A stretch of 64,000 nucleotides of DNA, taken from contig JACKAQ010000001.1 in the NCBI GenBank assembly GCA_020634975.1, forward strand, positions 2,170,001 to 2,234,000, in the 5' to 3' direction. Below are positions 1 through 9,345 of the stretch, piece by piece. Both the position numbers and the translations under genes were made by a program. Origin of the DNA: JACKAQ01 sp020634975 [NCBI: Calditrichia bacterium]. Lineage in GTDB: Bacteria; Calditrichota; Calditrichia; RBG-13-44-9. The notes beneath the pieces are model-generated. The model had not been told where the DNA came from, made no database searches, and saw only the letters and a list, made by a program, of their open reading frames with translations. How positions within the stretch are numbered: the stretch's first letter is position 1; each line of letters begins with the position of its first letter.

Positions 1-1954
1 CAATTTCCACGCCCTGCGCGATACGGTTGGCGGTTTTCCGTCGGGTGATGGGCGTGCCCACGCCCCACATGCCGAACACATCGCTGGTGGGGCACACTTT
101 TTCGCAACTGTCGCACTCGGCGCAGGCGCTGTTAACCGTTAAAATATCGTTGCGGGAAGCCTGCAACTGCGGCGGCACAACCGTCGGGAAAATCACTTTA
201 TTGGCGCGCCACAACAGCTTGCCGGGTGACAATTTGCCATTCCGTTCCCAGCCTCTTTTGAGGGTTCCTACTGCCCATTGCATCGGCAGCGGCGACAAAT
301 TTTTGAACGCTTTCAACGCCATTTTGCGGCCGCTGTGGTTCACATATTTGGCCTGATTGATCAACCGGTCCGGATCCATTTCCCGCTTCAGTTCCTGCAG
401 GCGATCGACTTTTTCGGGATTGCTGTTGCGCAGCGATTTCAAAAATGGCAGGTTCCAGATGCCCGTGCCATACGGTCGCCCGCCAAAAGCAATGGCAGTT
501 TGCATCATAAACGGCACCAGCCCGAAATACACTTTGTGGCGGCTCGTTTCCGTGTCCGCCAGCAGAATGGATTGGATCATGACTTCGTTATTTTGCAACA
601 CATGCGCTTCATTTTTCACCGGATTGCCTGTCCAGTTGGTCACGGCGGACTGGATAAAATTCATGTATTCCGGCAATTTTTCTTCGGGAATAATCGCCTC
701 GCTGACCAGCATTGAGGGTCCGCGCTGTTTCATTTCCACCGGTGCGAAACGGTGCTCCCAGAATTTGTGCGCCACGCTTACGCCCAATCGCCAAAACGGC
801 AATTCATGATAACGGCTTTGCTCGCTGCGGGAGTTGAACGGGTAAAATTTTAGGGCTTTTTCGTAATCTTCCTGCTGATCGAATTCCATGACCACCACGT
901 GCTGCAAATCGCGGAGCTGGTCGGCGACATCCAGCGAGCGGCGGGCTTTGCTGATTTTCAGATCGTCATCTTTGGCAACCGCTTTTTCCAGCGATTTTTG
1001 GGCTTTCTTTTTGGCGATTTCATGCGTGGTTTTGATGTAATTCTGGTCAAAATAAAGAATGGACGTGGGTTGCAATTCCCATTCGCGAACTAATTTCAGA
1101 AAGTCGCGGACATGGTTGGGGTTTGTGAATGAAAACGCGTAAGGTTTCGATTTATAGGTTTGCGGCTTCACCTTCAGCGAAACGCCGACAACCACGCCGA
1201 TTTGTCCCTCGCTATCGAACACTTGCTCGAACAGCGGATCTTCTGGGGTGAGCGTTGCCCACTGACCGTCCGGTTTCAGCATAAAAATGGCTTCAACGGA
1301 ATTGCGCACATGCCCGTATTTATACGCGCCGATGCCCAGCCCGCCGGTGACGACCCAACCACAAATCGTGCCGCTGTTGGGATTGGTAATTTGCTGGCGC
1401 AGCGCAAAGCCGTTGTCGCGCAGGTAGCGGCGCATATCCGCAAAAATGACGCCTGGGCCAACCGTGAGCCGTGCCTTTTCCGGGTCGATCGCATGAAAAT
1501 CGAGGTAGGATAAATCCAGCACAACTTCGTTATTTAGCGGCACAGCGCCGCCAAACGGCCAGGTTCCCGCTCCGCGAATGGTGAATTTCACCTTTTCCGA
1601 ACGGGCAAATTCGATGAATTTTTGCACATCTTCCAGTTTTCCGGGGCGCACCACAAAGCGGCATTTGATATTCAGCAAATTGCGCTTTAGCGCCTGCGGA
1701 ATCATACTGGTGCCGGTGTCGTTGTGATAAATTTGTTTTTGCAAATCCGTTAGCGAAAAAATTACTGTCGCGTCGCTTAGCCGTTTGCGCAGGGTTTGAT
1801 ACGCGGCATCCTGCTTCAGTGCTGCGGTTGATTGTAATGCATCTCGATAATTTTCGAACAGCAGTTCCACAGCATTTTGCTGCGATTTCACCCGCTTTTC
1901 CGCGGATGCGTTCATCAAAAATCGAAATTCCTTTTCAAATGGAATAGTGCTCAT
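1..1954 (-). CDS. FAD-linked oxidase with C-terminal 4Fe-4S motif (3' end off the window)
   Basis: This reading frame is open from an ATG at 1954 down to base 2 and runs off the left edge, giving about 650 visible residues. Residues about 98-240 form a FAD_binding_4 (PCMH-type) domain, with GAGTWPFGG and a glycine-rich VVTGGLGIGA loop. A C-terminal ferredoxin-type motif C-x2-C-x2-C-x3-C-P (C611, C614, C617, C621) follows. This layout resembles D-lactate dehydrogenase/glycolate oxidase-type enzymes that fuse the flavin subunit to an iron-sulfur subunit and pass electrons to quinone or a cytochrome; the family is known, the substrate is inference. No good ribosome binding site is visible before the start. 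The missing C-terminus could hold a second 4Fe-4S motif and CCG domains. Confidence 0.82.
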   Translation of the reverse strand, partial: MSTIPFEKEFRFLMNASAEKRVKSQQNAVELLFENYRDALQSTAALKQDAAYQTLRKRLSDATVIFSLTDLQKQIYHNDTGTSMIPQALKRNLLNIKCRFVVRPGKLEDVQKFIEFARSEKVKFTIRGAGTWPFGGAVPLNNEVVLDLSYLDFHAIDPEKARLTVGPGVIFADMRRYLRDNGFALRQQITNPNSGTICGWVVTGGLGIGAYKYGHVRNSVEAIFMLKPDGQWATLTPEDPLFEQVFDSEGQIGVVVGVSLKVKPQTYKSKPYAFSFTNPNHVRDFLKLVREWELQPTSILYFDQNYIKTTHEIAKKKAQKSLEKAVAKDDDLKISKARRSLDVADQLRDLQHVVVMEFDQQEDYEKALKFYPFNSRSEQSRYHELPFWRLGVSVAHKFWEHRFAPVEMKQRGPSMLVSEAIIPEEKLPEYMNFIQSAVTNWTGNPVKNEAHVLQNNEVMIQSILLADTETSRHKVYFGLVPFMMQTAIAFGGRPYGTGIWNLPFLKSLRNSNPEKVDRLQELKREMDPDRLINQAKYVNHSGRKMALKAFKNLSPLPMQWAVGTLKRGWERNGKLSPGKLLWRANKVIFPTVVPPQLQASRNDILTVNSACAECDSCEKVCPTSDVFGMWGVGTPITRRKTANRIAQGVEI

Positions 1955-2618
1955 ATCTATCGATACCTGCCTGATATATGTTGAAATTTGTCTGCGGATT
2001 CAGCCAAAAACGGCGTTTTGCGTTGGACCTGATTATCAAAATAAAGGCGGTTTACCCGAAGAAGACAATCTGCAGCAATACAAATCCGAATATTATTTCC
2101 GCCCAAATATGTAAAATGATGGTTCAAAGCGCCAAATGTTTTCAAAATTCACCTGCCGGACGTCCACAAAAATCACAATCCTGAAATAATTTTTTAGTAA
2201 TCGGCAAACCGTTTCGCAAACGTGAGCGAAAAGCAGTTATATCTTTCGCCAAAACCTCATTTAGTAAGTTGAATTGCAACGCGCCGTGTCCGGGAAAATC
2301 GGAAGACGCCCAACTGGAATTTTAATCGCAAAATTTGTTTATATTATTTTATTTCCTTATCTTCAGCCGCTAAAAACATTATCGTTTGTATAAAATCCAA
2401 TCGGGAAACGGCCGTTGACCTCGCAGCTTTTTGCTCACATTGAATCTGATGATAGACATTTTACATCTTATCCGAACATCGCAAGAAAAGATGGTTCGCT
2501 AAAAAATCCAACTTTGCTGATAATCGGAAATTTCCTTTTTCTGCGCTGTATTTCAACTTTTCTGATAAAACAAACAAATAATAGAAGATAGATTTAATAC
2601 TTAACATCAGAGGTAGAT
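1955..2618. other. AT-rich intergenic region
   Basis: This 664-base gap separates two divergent genes. It is AT-rich around 2320-2370 and 2560-2610, as expected for promoters, but I see no promoter good enough to name. The two short frames in it (1957-2145 minus and 1978-2184 plus) have no ribosome binding site and do not resemble known proteins. The rightward gene has an AGAGGTAG ribosome binding site just before 2619. Confidence 0.5.
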
Positions 2619-5021
2619 ATGAAATTTCAGATTGAGCAAGTGCCGGGTGGCGACGGGTTTCAGTTCCGGTTGCTTTCGAATGCGGGTGACGTATGGCTGA
2701 CCAGCAGCACATTTGCAGATCGCGATGGGTGCACGGCGGCAATCCGTACGGCAATTGAGCGCATTGCAGATGAAGGCAATTTCGAAAATCGTGCGGAAGA
2801 CGGGCAGTTTTTCGCGGTGCTCTCGGATGAAAACGGCGCCCGTTTAGCCATTAGTGAAGGACTGGCCAGCGCAGCCGCTGCTGCTTCGCGAATCGGTGTT
2901 ATCGCGACCGAAGCTGAAGAGCAGGAAGATTACGAAGTTACCCTAACCACGACAACCCTTACGAGCGCAGCATTGCCGTCCTTTTTAGGCAGCGCGTTTA
3001 CCAATTTCGAAGAACTTTACGATTTCACTCTCAGTTCTGCCTCAAATCAACCGGGATTTGAACTGTTCCAGAGCGACAAAGATCAGGAGTTTTACTTTTT
3101 CTTTAACGATGCTGCCGGAAAATCCATTTTATACAGCCGTGGATTTAAGGATGCATCGCGCCGGAAAAAGCGCATCGGGCAGGTGATCAAAAACGCCCAG
3201 CGCGAGGACAAATACGATCGCCGCGACAGCGGTGGCCAATATTCTTTCATCCTCAACGGCAGCAACGGGCAGGAAATCGCCCGCAGCCCCATGTTCGCCA
3301 GCGAAGCGGAACGGGAAGCAGCCATCGCATATCTGATGGGCAACGCCGGAGAATACGCTTCGCTGTACATCAAGCCGAAGCGCAAAAGCCAGAAAAAAGC
3401 GGTGAATCAGTATAATCTGGATCGCAAATCGACATCCGGCAACGAAGGATTCGAAGATTTTCGCAATGCGGATGACAAACAACATTATTTTCATTTGAAT
3501 GATCAAAAAGCGGCGGCGCTGTTGTTCAGCCAGGGATATGCCTCCGCAAAAAGCCGCGATAACGGTATTCGCTCCGTTATCAAAAACGGCGGCGACCGCA
3601 CCCGTTACGAATTGCGCGAAGAAGGCGGCAAACACTATTTTATCCTCCGTGCTGGAAACCGGCAGGAAATTGCCCGCAGTCGAAATTTTGCAACCGTTGC
3701 CGAGGCGGAATCTTTCATCGATTATCTGGTTGGCAAATTACCCGGATACGCCGCGATTTATGGCGTTGCCGCCGCCGAAATTGCCACCACCCAAACCGAG
3801 TCGTTTACGCTGACGGTGGATCGCGATGAGCCGGAAGTGGAAGCACCGGCATCCAAAAAAGTAATTGATGATTATTTGCCCTGCGATGAATACGCGGGTG
3901 AAAGGGGATTTCACAAATTTTATCGCGAAGACCGCAAAGAATATTACTTCAGCTATATTAATGATGATGACGAAGTTGTGCTCCGCAGCGAAGGCTACAC
4001 CACAGCCGCCGCCCGCGATAACGGCATCGAATCGGTGAAGAAAAACGCGCCGATCGAAAAGCGCTGGTTGAAAGAAACCGCGATGGACGGCAAATACCAT
4101 TATTTTGCGCTGCGTGCCGGGAACAATCAGGAAATTGCCCGCAGTTGCTATTACGAATCCAAAGGCGCGATGCTGGCTGCATTTGGCTGGCTGAGCGGTG
4201 CACTCGGTTTGTTGGGCGCTGCCGCCGCTGTTGCTGCCGCACCTGCACCCACACCTGCGCCCACCGCTGTTGCAGCGGCAACACCTGCGCCGTCGCAACC
4301 GGTTGCCAAAATTGCCAAATCGGTACCCGTTGCCGCACCGGTCGCTGCGCCGGTTCCGCCGCCAGCCGCGGAAAAAAGCGGTGGTATTCCGTGGGGTTGT
4401 TTAATTCCGCTATTATTGGTGTTGTTGCTGGCTGCGTTGTTCTTCCTGTTCCGCGGCTGCGAATCGGAAAAACCGGTCGCCACGCCGCCGCCCGCCACCA
4501 AAGTTGCACCGCCCGCCGAACAACCGGCAGCACAGGAAAGAACCGCACCCGCAGCAGAAACACCCGAACCGGCAAAACCGGCACTGCTCGGACCGACCGC
4601 TGCGTCATTGGGATTTGCGGCAGATTCTCCGGAAGGCATGTTGGCAAATTATCTCAGCGATCCGGCCAGCACGTTCCCGAAAACGTTCCGGTTGGCAAAC
4701 CTGAATTTCGAAACCGATCTGGATCAGCTCGAACCGGCCGCAAAAGCTATTTTGGACAAAGTTACCAAAGTGCTGGAAGCGTATCCATCCGTAAAATTCC
4801 GGATCGACGGGCACACGGATAACCGTGCAACAGAAGCATACAATCTGGATTTATCCGACCGCCGCGCGAAGATGGTGGGCAATTATTTCCGTGGAAAAGG
4901 CATCAACTCATCGCGATTCACTACCCGCGGATTTGGCGAAAGCCAGCCGGTTGCCAGCAATGAAACACAGGGCGGACAATACCAGAATCGCCGGGTGGAA
5001 CTGGTCGTAACTGAAAGATAA
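2619..5021 (+). CDS. DUF1508-repeat protein with transmembrane helix and OmpA domain
   Basis: This 800-residue protein has three parts. Residues 1 to about 540 hold four tandem units, each with two DUF1508/YegP-like halves; recurrent motifs are a YYF/YHYF strand, NGQEIARS-like turns and NGIxSVxKN-like helices. An Ala/Pro-rich linker leads to one hydrophobic helix at about 590-612. A second Pro/Ala linker ends in an OmpA_C domain at about 692-798 with GHTDNRATEAYN and NRRVELVV, the peptidoglycan-binding fold. There is no N-terminal signal peptide, so I infer an inner-membrane protein with the DUF1508 array in the cytoplasm and the OmpA domain in the periplasm. DUF1508 function is not well established. 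The start is set by AGAGGTAG upstream. A terminator follows directly. Confidence 0.85.
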   Translation: MKFQIEQVPGGDGFQFRLLSNAGDVWLTSSTFADRDGCTAAIRTAIERIADEGNFENRAEDGQFFAVLSDENGARLAISEGLASAAAAASRIGVIATEAEEQEDYEVTLTTTTLTSAALPSFLGSAFTNFEELYDFTLSSASNQPGFELFQSDKDQEFYFFFNDAAGKSILYSRGFKDASRRKKRIGQVIKNAQREDKYDRRDSGGQYSFILNGSNGQEIARSPMFASEAEREAAIAYLMGNAGEYASLYIKPKRKSQKKAVNQYNLDRKSTSGNEGFEDFRNADDKQHYFHLNDQKAAALLFSQGYASAKSRDNGIRSVIKNGGDRTRYELREEGGKHYFILRAGNRQEIARSRNFATVAEAESFIDYLVGKLPGYAAIYGVAAAEIATTQTESFTLTVDRDEPEVEAPASKKVIDDYLPCDEYAGERGFHKFYREDRKEYYFSYINDDDEVVLRSEGYTTAAARDNGIESVKKNAPIEKRWLKETAMDGKYHYFALRAGNNQEIARSCYYESKGAMLAAFGWLSGALGLLGAAAAVAAAPAPTPAPTAVAAATPAPSQPVAKIAKSVPVAAPVAAPVPPPAAEKSGGIPWGCLIPLLLVLLLAALFFLFRGCESEKPVATPPPATKVAPPAEQPAAQERTAPAAETPEPAKPALLGPTAASLGFAADSPEGMLANYLSDPASTFPKTFRLANLNFETDLDQLEPAAKAILDKVTKVLEAYPSVKFRIDGHTDNRATEAYNLDLSDRRAKMVGNYFRGKGINSSRFTTRGFGESQPVASNETQGGQYQNRRVELVVTER

Positions 5022-5044
5022 TCAATTGTTTGGAGAGTGATATT

Positions 5045-5078
5045 AAAAAGGCGGCAGATTATTCTGTCGCCTTTTTTT
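5045..5078. terminator. Rho-independent terminator between convergent genes
   Basis: AAAAAGGCGGCAG pairs with CTGTCGCCTTTTT (one G-U pair) around a short loop, followed by a T run. The A run on the other side lets it work on both strands, serving the OmpA-like gene and the MATE gene. Confidence 0.85.
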
Positions 5079-5084
5079 ATGAAA

Positions 5085-6470
5085 TTAATTCTGCTCGATC
5101 ACGCGCATATCGCGCCATTTGCCCTGTTTGAATCGCCACAGAAATGCAAAACACAGGCTGCAGACATATGCGGTAACGCTGGTCCAGAGCGCAAAAATGC
5201 CGCCATCAAACACATAAATTCCCAAATACGACGGCAGCAACAGCACAATCCACGACAGCCCAAAACTGGCGATCGCCACAAAACGGGTATCGCCTGCGCC
5301 TTTGATGGCACCGGAAAACACCATATTTCCGGCATCGAACAGGCAGTAAAACGCCACAAATCGCAGCAGAATTTCTGTGAGCGCGGCAATTTCGTTGAAT
5401 TCTGCCGGATCTGCCTGTGCCGCAAACGGCCACAAAAACAGCTTTGGCACCAGAAAATAGCCGATGCCCAGCACCGTAAAAAACGTAAATCCAAGATGGA
5501 ATGCGGACCAGGTTGCTTTTTCAGCCAGATCCGGGCGATTATCGCCGAGGTGCTGCCCGACGAGAATGGAAACGCCCATCGACAGCCCGAACATCGGTAA
5601 AAACGCCAGCATGCTGATGTTGAACGCGATGTTGCTGGCCGCCAACGGCACCAATCCCAGATTCCCCACAAAAAAGATAAAAATCGTAAATGCGAACACT
5701 TCCAGCACAAACTGCATCCCGTTGGGAATGCCGTAACGCATCAGCCGCCGGAATAGCGTGGGATCGAATCGCCAGCCGCGAAGCGTGGCATATTCCTGAT
5801 CGTATCGCCGCCGGAGCATCAGCGCGAGGAACAGCCCCGCGGTGAAAATTGTACCGATAACCGTTGCCCACCCGGCACCGGCGATGCCCATTTCCGGGAA
5901 TCCGCCAATGCCAAAAATCATGAAATAATCCAGCACCAGATTCACAAAAGTCCCGGCGAAATTCACCCACATCACCAGCCAGGTTTTGCCCAAACCGGAA
6001 AAAAATCCGGATGCGGCGTTGGCGATCACCGCAAACGGCCCACCGAACAGCAACACCTGAAAATAGATGGCTTCCAGCCGTGCAACCTCCGCTGAATGCC
6101 CGAACAGCGCGAACAGCTCCGGCGCGATAAAATAAAATGGCGCAATTGCAATCGCCGTTACGATCGCCAAATAAACGCCCTGCCACACCGCCGGCCCGAT
6201 TCGCTCGGTTTGTTTCGCGCCAAAATATTGCGCCACAAATGTGCTCACATACACCGCGATGCCAAAAAACAGGCTCATCAGCGTCCAGTTAGCCATGCCC
6301 GCAGGCATGGATGCGGCAATCGCCTCCGGCGAATACCAGGTGAGAAATATGCGATCCACAAATTGCTGTAAACTCCACGAGCTGGTGCTCAAAATCAGCG
6401 GCAGCGATAATTTCAGCACAGCTGCGTAGCCGCTTTCGGCATGCCAGCGTTGTTTTATTACATCAATCAT
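5085..6470 (-). CDS. MATE family efflux transporter
   Basis: The 461-residue protein is hydrophobic throughout, with about 12 membrane helices, and matches the MATE/NorM family in length and N-terminal pattern (LPLILSTSSWSLQQFVDRIF, then TWYSPEAIAASMPAG). Such proteins export drugs or metabolites across the inner membrane in exchange for Na+ or H+; the substrate cannot be read from sequence. The frame stays open upstream to 6662, but MIDVIKQ at 6470 is the sensible start because it places the first helix at the usual distance, and the longer form would overlap the divergent gene. It shares a 163-base divergent promoter region with the gene at 6634. Confidence 0.85.
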   Translation of the reverse strand: MIDVIKQRWHAESGYAAVLKLSLPLILSTSSWSLQQFVDRIFLTWYSPEAIAASMPAGMANWTLMSLFFGIAVYVSTFVAQYFGAKQTERIGPAVWQGVYLAIVTAIAIAPFYFIAPELFALFGHSAEVARLEAIYFQVLLFGGPFAVIANAASGFFSGLGKTWLVMWVNFAGTFVNLVLDYFMIFGIGGFPEMGIAGAGWATVIGTIFTAGLFLALMLRRRYDQEYATLRGWRFDPTLFRRLMRYGIPNGMQFVLEVFAFTIFIFFVGNLGLVPLAASNIAFNISMLAFLPMFGLSMGVSILVGQHLGDNRPDLAEKATWSAFHLGFTFFTVLGIGYFLVPKLFLWPFAAQADPAEFNEIAALTEILLRFVAFYCLFDAGNMVFSGAIKGAGDTRFVAIASFGLSWIVLLLPSYLGIYVFDGGIFALWTSVTAYVCSLCFAFLWRFKQGKWRDMRVIEQN

Positions 6471-6633
6471 TCGATTTCCAATTCCGTAACGGGCATCATC
6501 GCCCGAATTTGAGGTTCGAATATAACACGGTGCTTCCGGCATTTCGTTGCCAAAAAAATATTCCGGAAATTTGGATGTTTGCACAAAAATTCGTATTCTT
6601 TTCCACCTTACCAAAACATTACCGGAGAAATTT

Positions 6634-8562
6634 ATGGGGCTGACGGGTCTGCTCCTGCTCATCCTTTTGGGGATGAATTTGCCAATATTGGCGCAAAATG
6701 AGGTGGATATTTCCGATCTGCTGGAAGGGCTGGAAAGCGAATCGATCGGGCAGACGGATTTTTGGCAAATTTTACAGGATTTGCAGGATCATCCGCTGAA
6801 TGTGAATACCGCGACCGCGCAGGAATTGCTGCGAATTCCCTTTATTTCCGAAACCGTAGCCCGCGAAATGGTGCGATATCGCCGCGAAAACGGAAAATTT
6901 GCGGATGCCGCCGCGCTGCTGGCTGTCAGCGGCGTAACGGATGAGTTACTCGCCGCGATTGTGCCATATATCCGCTTTCGCAACGAACGGCAACTGCCCG
7001 TTGTGGATTACCGCACCCAAACCGGCGGATTTTTGCACGAACGGCGCGGCGATGTTGAAGGGCAATACACCGGACGTTGGCAGCTCTATCAGCGATTGCG
7101 CTGGCGCCCGACGCCGGATGTGCTGGCCACGGCGATCTGGGAAAAGGATGCGGGTGAAGCCAATTGGTCAGATTTCGGCGCGTTTTCGCTCGGTTACGAT
7201 TGGCGGAAAGCGCGCTCGTATCTCATTTTTGGCGATTACAACATCGAAACCGGGCAGCGGCTGGTGTTCAGCGGCGCGTACGGCACGCCGTTGATCGCCA
7301 ACAGTTTTCTGCCCTATCGCAACGCGATGTTCCGTTTTCGCCCCAAAAGCGCGGTCGATGAAAACGCCTTTCTGCGCGGCGCGATGTGGGCATACGCACC
7401 CACCGAAACGCTAAACTTGCTGCTGTTTTATTCCAACCACAACCTCGATGCGAACATCGACGGCGAAACCGTGCGCTCGATTTACAACAGCGGATTGCAC
7501 CGCACGGAAACCGAGCTGGCAAAACGCGATTTACTCGGCGAAAAAGTGCTCGGCGGTGTGGTGCAAGTTCAATTTAAACAATGGATTGCGGGAGTTCAGG
7601 CGAGCCGCTTCGATTATTCGATAGCGGTTGAACGACCGTTTACGCGTCCGCGCGATGGGTTCAATTATCTCAGCGGATTTTGGCAGGCGGGCGGCGATCT
7701 GCTGCAATCCGGCGGCGAGATCGCCTTGCTCAACGGCAAATTTCCGGCGATCCAACAATCGGTTTTGCTGCATTTGCCGGATTCGCGATGGAGTTACGGC
7801 GCGGCGGTCTACTATTTTCACCCGGAATATTGGGCGAATCACGGGCGGGCATTGGGAAAAATCAGCGAATCGCCGGAAAACGGCGTGGGCATTTCCATGA
7901 ACGCCTCGCTGAAACTGGCGGAGCAATCGCGGCTGGCGGCGTATGCGTGGCTTAATCGTGATGCCCGCGATGTTGAGGAGTTCCCGCAGTTGAAACAGGT
8001 GCAGCAAATTCTGTTCACCCAAAGAATTGCGAAATCGGAATTGCTGTTGCGTTACACCCGGCGCTCCGGCGAACGAAGCGGCGAAAATTCGTCCGGCATT
8101 CGCATCCCGATCGCGATCCGGTCGCATACCTGGCGGGTTCAGTTGCGCAGCAAAATATCGCCGAAGGTGCAGCTCACCCAGCGCACGGAAATCAGCAAAG
8201 GCGCAACGGTTTTCGGCGCTGCCCGCGATTACGGTTTCGCGCTGTATTCGGATGTCAGCTATCGTCCCACCAAATATTTTACGATTCAGACACGCTGGAC
8301 GGTGTTCGACGTGCCGGATTTTGAGTATCGCCTGTATGAATTTGAAACGGATTTGCCCGGCTCGTTTCGCAATATTTTACTGAACGATCGCGGCTACAAA
8401 TGGTTTGTGCTGGCGGGTTACGAGGTGTGGGGCAGTTGGCGCTTTTCCGTAAAATATCAGGAAATGGTTTACCCGGATCTGGAAACGCTGAGCAGCGGAT
8501 TGGATGAAATTTTAGGCAATCGCAAACGCATATTGCGGCTGCAACTGCAGGTCACCTATTGA
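6634..8562 (+). CDS. Secreted helix-hairpin-helix protein with predicted outer-membrane barrel
   Basis: This 642-residue protein starts at 6634, where ACCGGAGAAATTT precedes an ATG and a clear signal peptide (cleavage near residues 20-21). The frame is open further upstream but that part lacks signal-peptide character. Residues about 50-118 contain ComEA-like helix-hairpin-helix units (LNVNTATAQELLRIPFIS, then FADAAALLAVSGV). The remaining roughly 500 residues show the alternating polar/aromatic pattern of beta-strands and end in LQLQVTY, an aromatic C-terminus typical of barrels inserted by BamA. Proteins of this plan occur in FCB-group bacteria without a proven role. Surface DNA binding or uptake is speculation from the HhH fold. 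Confidence 0.75.
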   Translation: MGLTGLLLLILLGMNLPILAQNEVDISDLLEGLESESIGQTDFWQILQDLQDHPLNVNTATAQELLRIPFISETVAREMVRYRRENGKFADAAALLAVSGVTDELLAAIVPYIRFRNERQLPVVDYRTQTGGFLHERRGDVEGQYTGRWQLYQRLRWRPTPDVLATAIWEKDAGEANWSDFGAFSLGYDWRKARSYLIFGDYNIETGQRLVFSGAYGTPLIANSFLPYRNAMFRFRPKSAVDENAFLRGAMWAYAPTETLNLLLFYSNHNLDANIDGETVRSIYNSGLHRTETELAKRDLLGEKVLGGVVQVQFKQWIAGVQASRFDYSIAVERPFTRPRDGFNYLSGFWQAGGDLLQSGGEIALLNGKFPAIQQSVLLHLPDSRWSYGAAVYYFHPEYWANHGRALGKISESPENGVGISMNASLKLAEQSRLAAYAWLNRDARDVEEFPQLKQVQQILFTQRIAKSELLLRYTRRSGERSGENSSGIRIPIAIRSHTWRVQLRSKISPKVQLTQRTEISKGATVFGAARDYGFALYSDVSYRPTKYFTIQTRWTVFDVPDFEYRLYEFETDLPGSFRNILLNDRGYKWFVLAGYEVWGSWRFSVKYQEMVYPDLETLSSGLDEILGNRKRILRLQLQVTY

Positions 8563-8613
8563 TAAAGGGAAAAAGGATAAAGGATAATGATAAAGGATAA
8601 AGGAAAAGGAAAA
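8563..8613. repeat. Low-complexity ATAAAGGA-type tandem repeat
   Basis: About six imperfect copies of GGATAAAG/GATAAAGG follow directly after the stop codon of the preceding gene. It is purine-rich on the plus strand. Confidence 0.6.
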
Positions 8614-8618
8614 TTGTC

Positions 8619-8638
8619 ATTCCTGCGCAGGCAGGAAT
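8619..8638. repeat. Intergenic palindrome
   Basis: ATTCCTGC pairs with GCAGGAAT around a GCAG loop. Similar palindromes occur as dispersed intergenic repeats in many bacterial genomes. No T run follows, so terminator activity is doubtful. Confidence 0.55.
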
Positions 8639-8659
8639 CTCCCAAAATTTTCTCAAAGC

Positions 8660-9133
8660 CTATTTTACCGGAATCCAGATTTCCTCCTCGGAATCCGGGT
8701 GATCGTTTTGGTATTTTTCGCCCAACACCTCAAAATGCGGGCGGTCATCCAGCGAATATTTTGAATTCGGCAGCCATACCCCGAAAATATATTGAAACGT
8801 TTGCGGCGCGGTCGCGGCTGCACCTTTGTGGAAAAATACGGCGTACAATCCGCCCGGCAGCGTAAACGATGCCATTTCTGCGGGAATGTTTTCGAAATTC
8901 GCAACTTCCACCGCCGCCCATTTTTCGAAGTGCGTGTTCGGAGTAAAATTCGCAAATGATGAAAAATCAAACAGTTGCATCGAATAAAATTCACTGCCGA
9001 TACGATTGGCGATTTCGTTTCGCCGGGGCATGAACCGCTGCCAGAGTTGCCGCGTTTGGTTGTCAGCCATCGACATGGTTGTGTGCATCCCGACGAGTTT
9101 TTTTTCGGTGAGCGTTTCTATTCTGGGTTCCAT
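8660..9133 (-). CDS. GyrI-like (AraC effector-binding fold) protein
   Basis: The 157-residue protein begins MEPRIETLTEKKLVG and continues with RQLWQRFMPRR and a C-terminal EEEIWIPVK, the hallmarks of stand-alone GyrI-like/effector-binding proteins (COG3708 type). These bind small hydrophobic molecules or, in some cases, protect gyrase or hydrolyse toxins; no DNA-binding domain is attached. The frame is open upstream to 9262, but the extra 43 residues lack homology-like character and fall in a repeat element, so I use the ATG at 9133. Confidence 0.8.
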   Translation of the reverse strand: MEPRIETLTEKKLVGMHTTMSMADNQTRQLWQRFMPRRNEIANRIGSEFYSMQLFDFSSFANFTPNTHFEKWAAVEVANFENIPAEMASFTLPGGLYAVFFHKGAAATAPQTFQYIFGVWLPNSKYSLDDRPHFEVLGEKYQNDHPDSEEEIWIPVK

Positions 9134-9175
9134 ATTTGATTTTCTTAATATTTTTATAAACAGATGTTTCGCATT

Positions 9176-9325
9176 TTGCCGCAAAAACGCTAAGAACGCA
9201 AAGAAATGATCAAAAAATACATGTTGTGCTGTTCGCTGTTTCGTCCACATAAAGTGTTTCAAAACAATATGTTAAAAACATTGTAACAAAGAATACATCT
9301 TCGCGACCATTGCGCCTTTGCGGCG
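9176..9325. repeat. Dispersed CGCAGAGA-type repeat, facing pair
   Basis: The left arm at 9176-9210 reads TTGCCGCAAAAACGCTAAGA and then ACGCAAAGA. The right arm at 9302-9325 is its approximate inverse. The arms share a roughly 10-base internal period. Relatives lie near 27.1, 28.4, 39.0 and 63.8 kb. It overlaps the likely promoter region of the GyrI-like gene. Confidence 0.6.
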
Positions 9326-9345
9326 ATTATTAAAACATCTGGGTT

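Noticed and set aside
27-1513. Several plus-strand open frames at the left edge
   Set aside because: They lie opposite the continuous FAD/iron-sulfur oxidase frame on the minus strand.
1957-2145. 62-codon minus-strand frame just before the oxidase gene
   Set aside because: It has no ribosome binding site and no protein-like pattern, though a leader peptide cannot be excluded.
3092-4647. Long minus-strand frames opposite the DUF1508/OmpA gene
   Set aside because: They mirror its repeats and Ala/Pro-rich linkers and have no protein features of their own.
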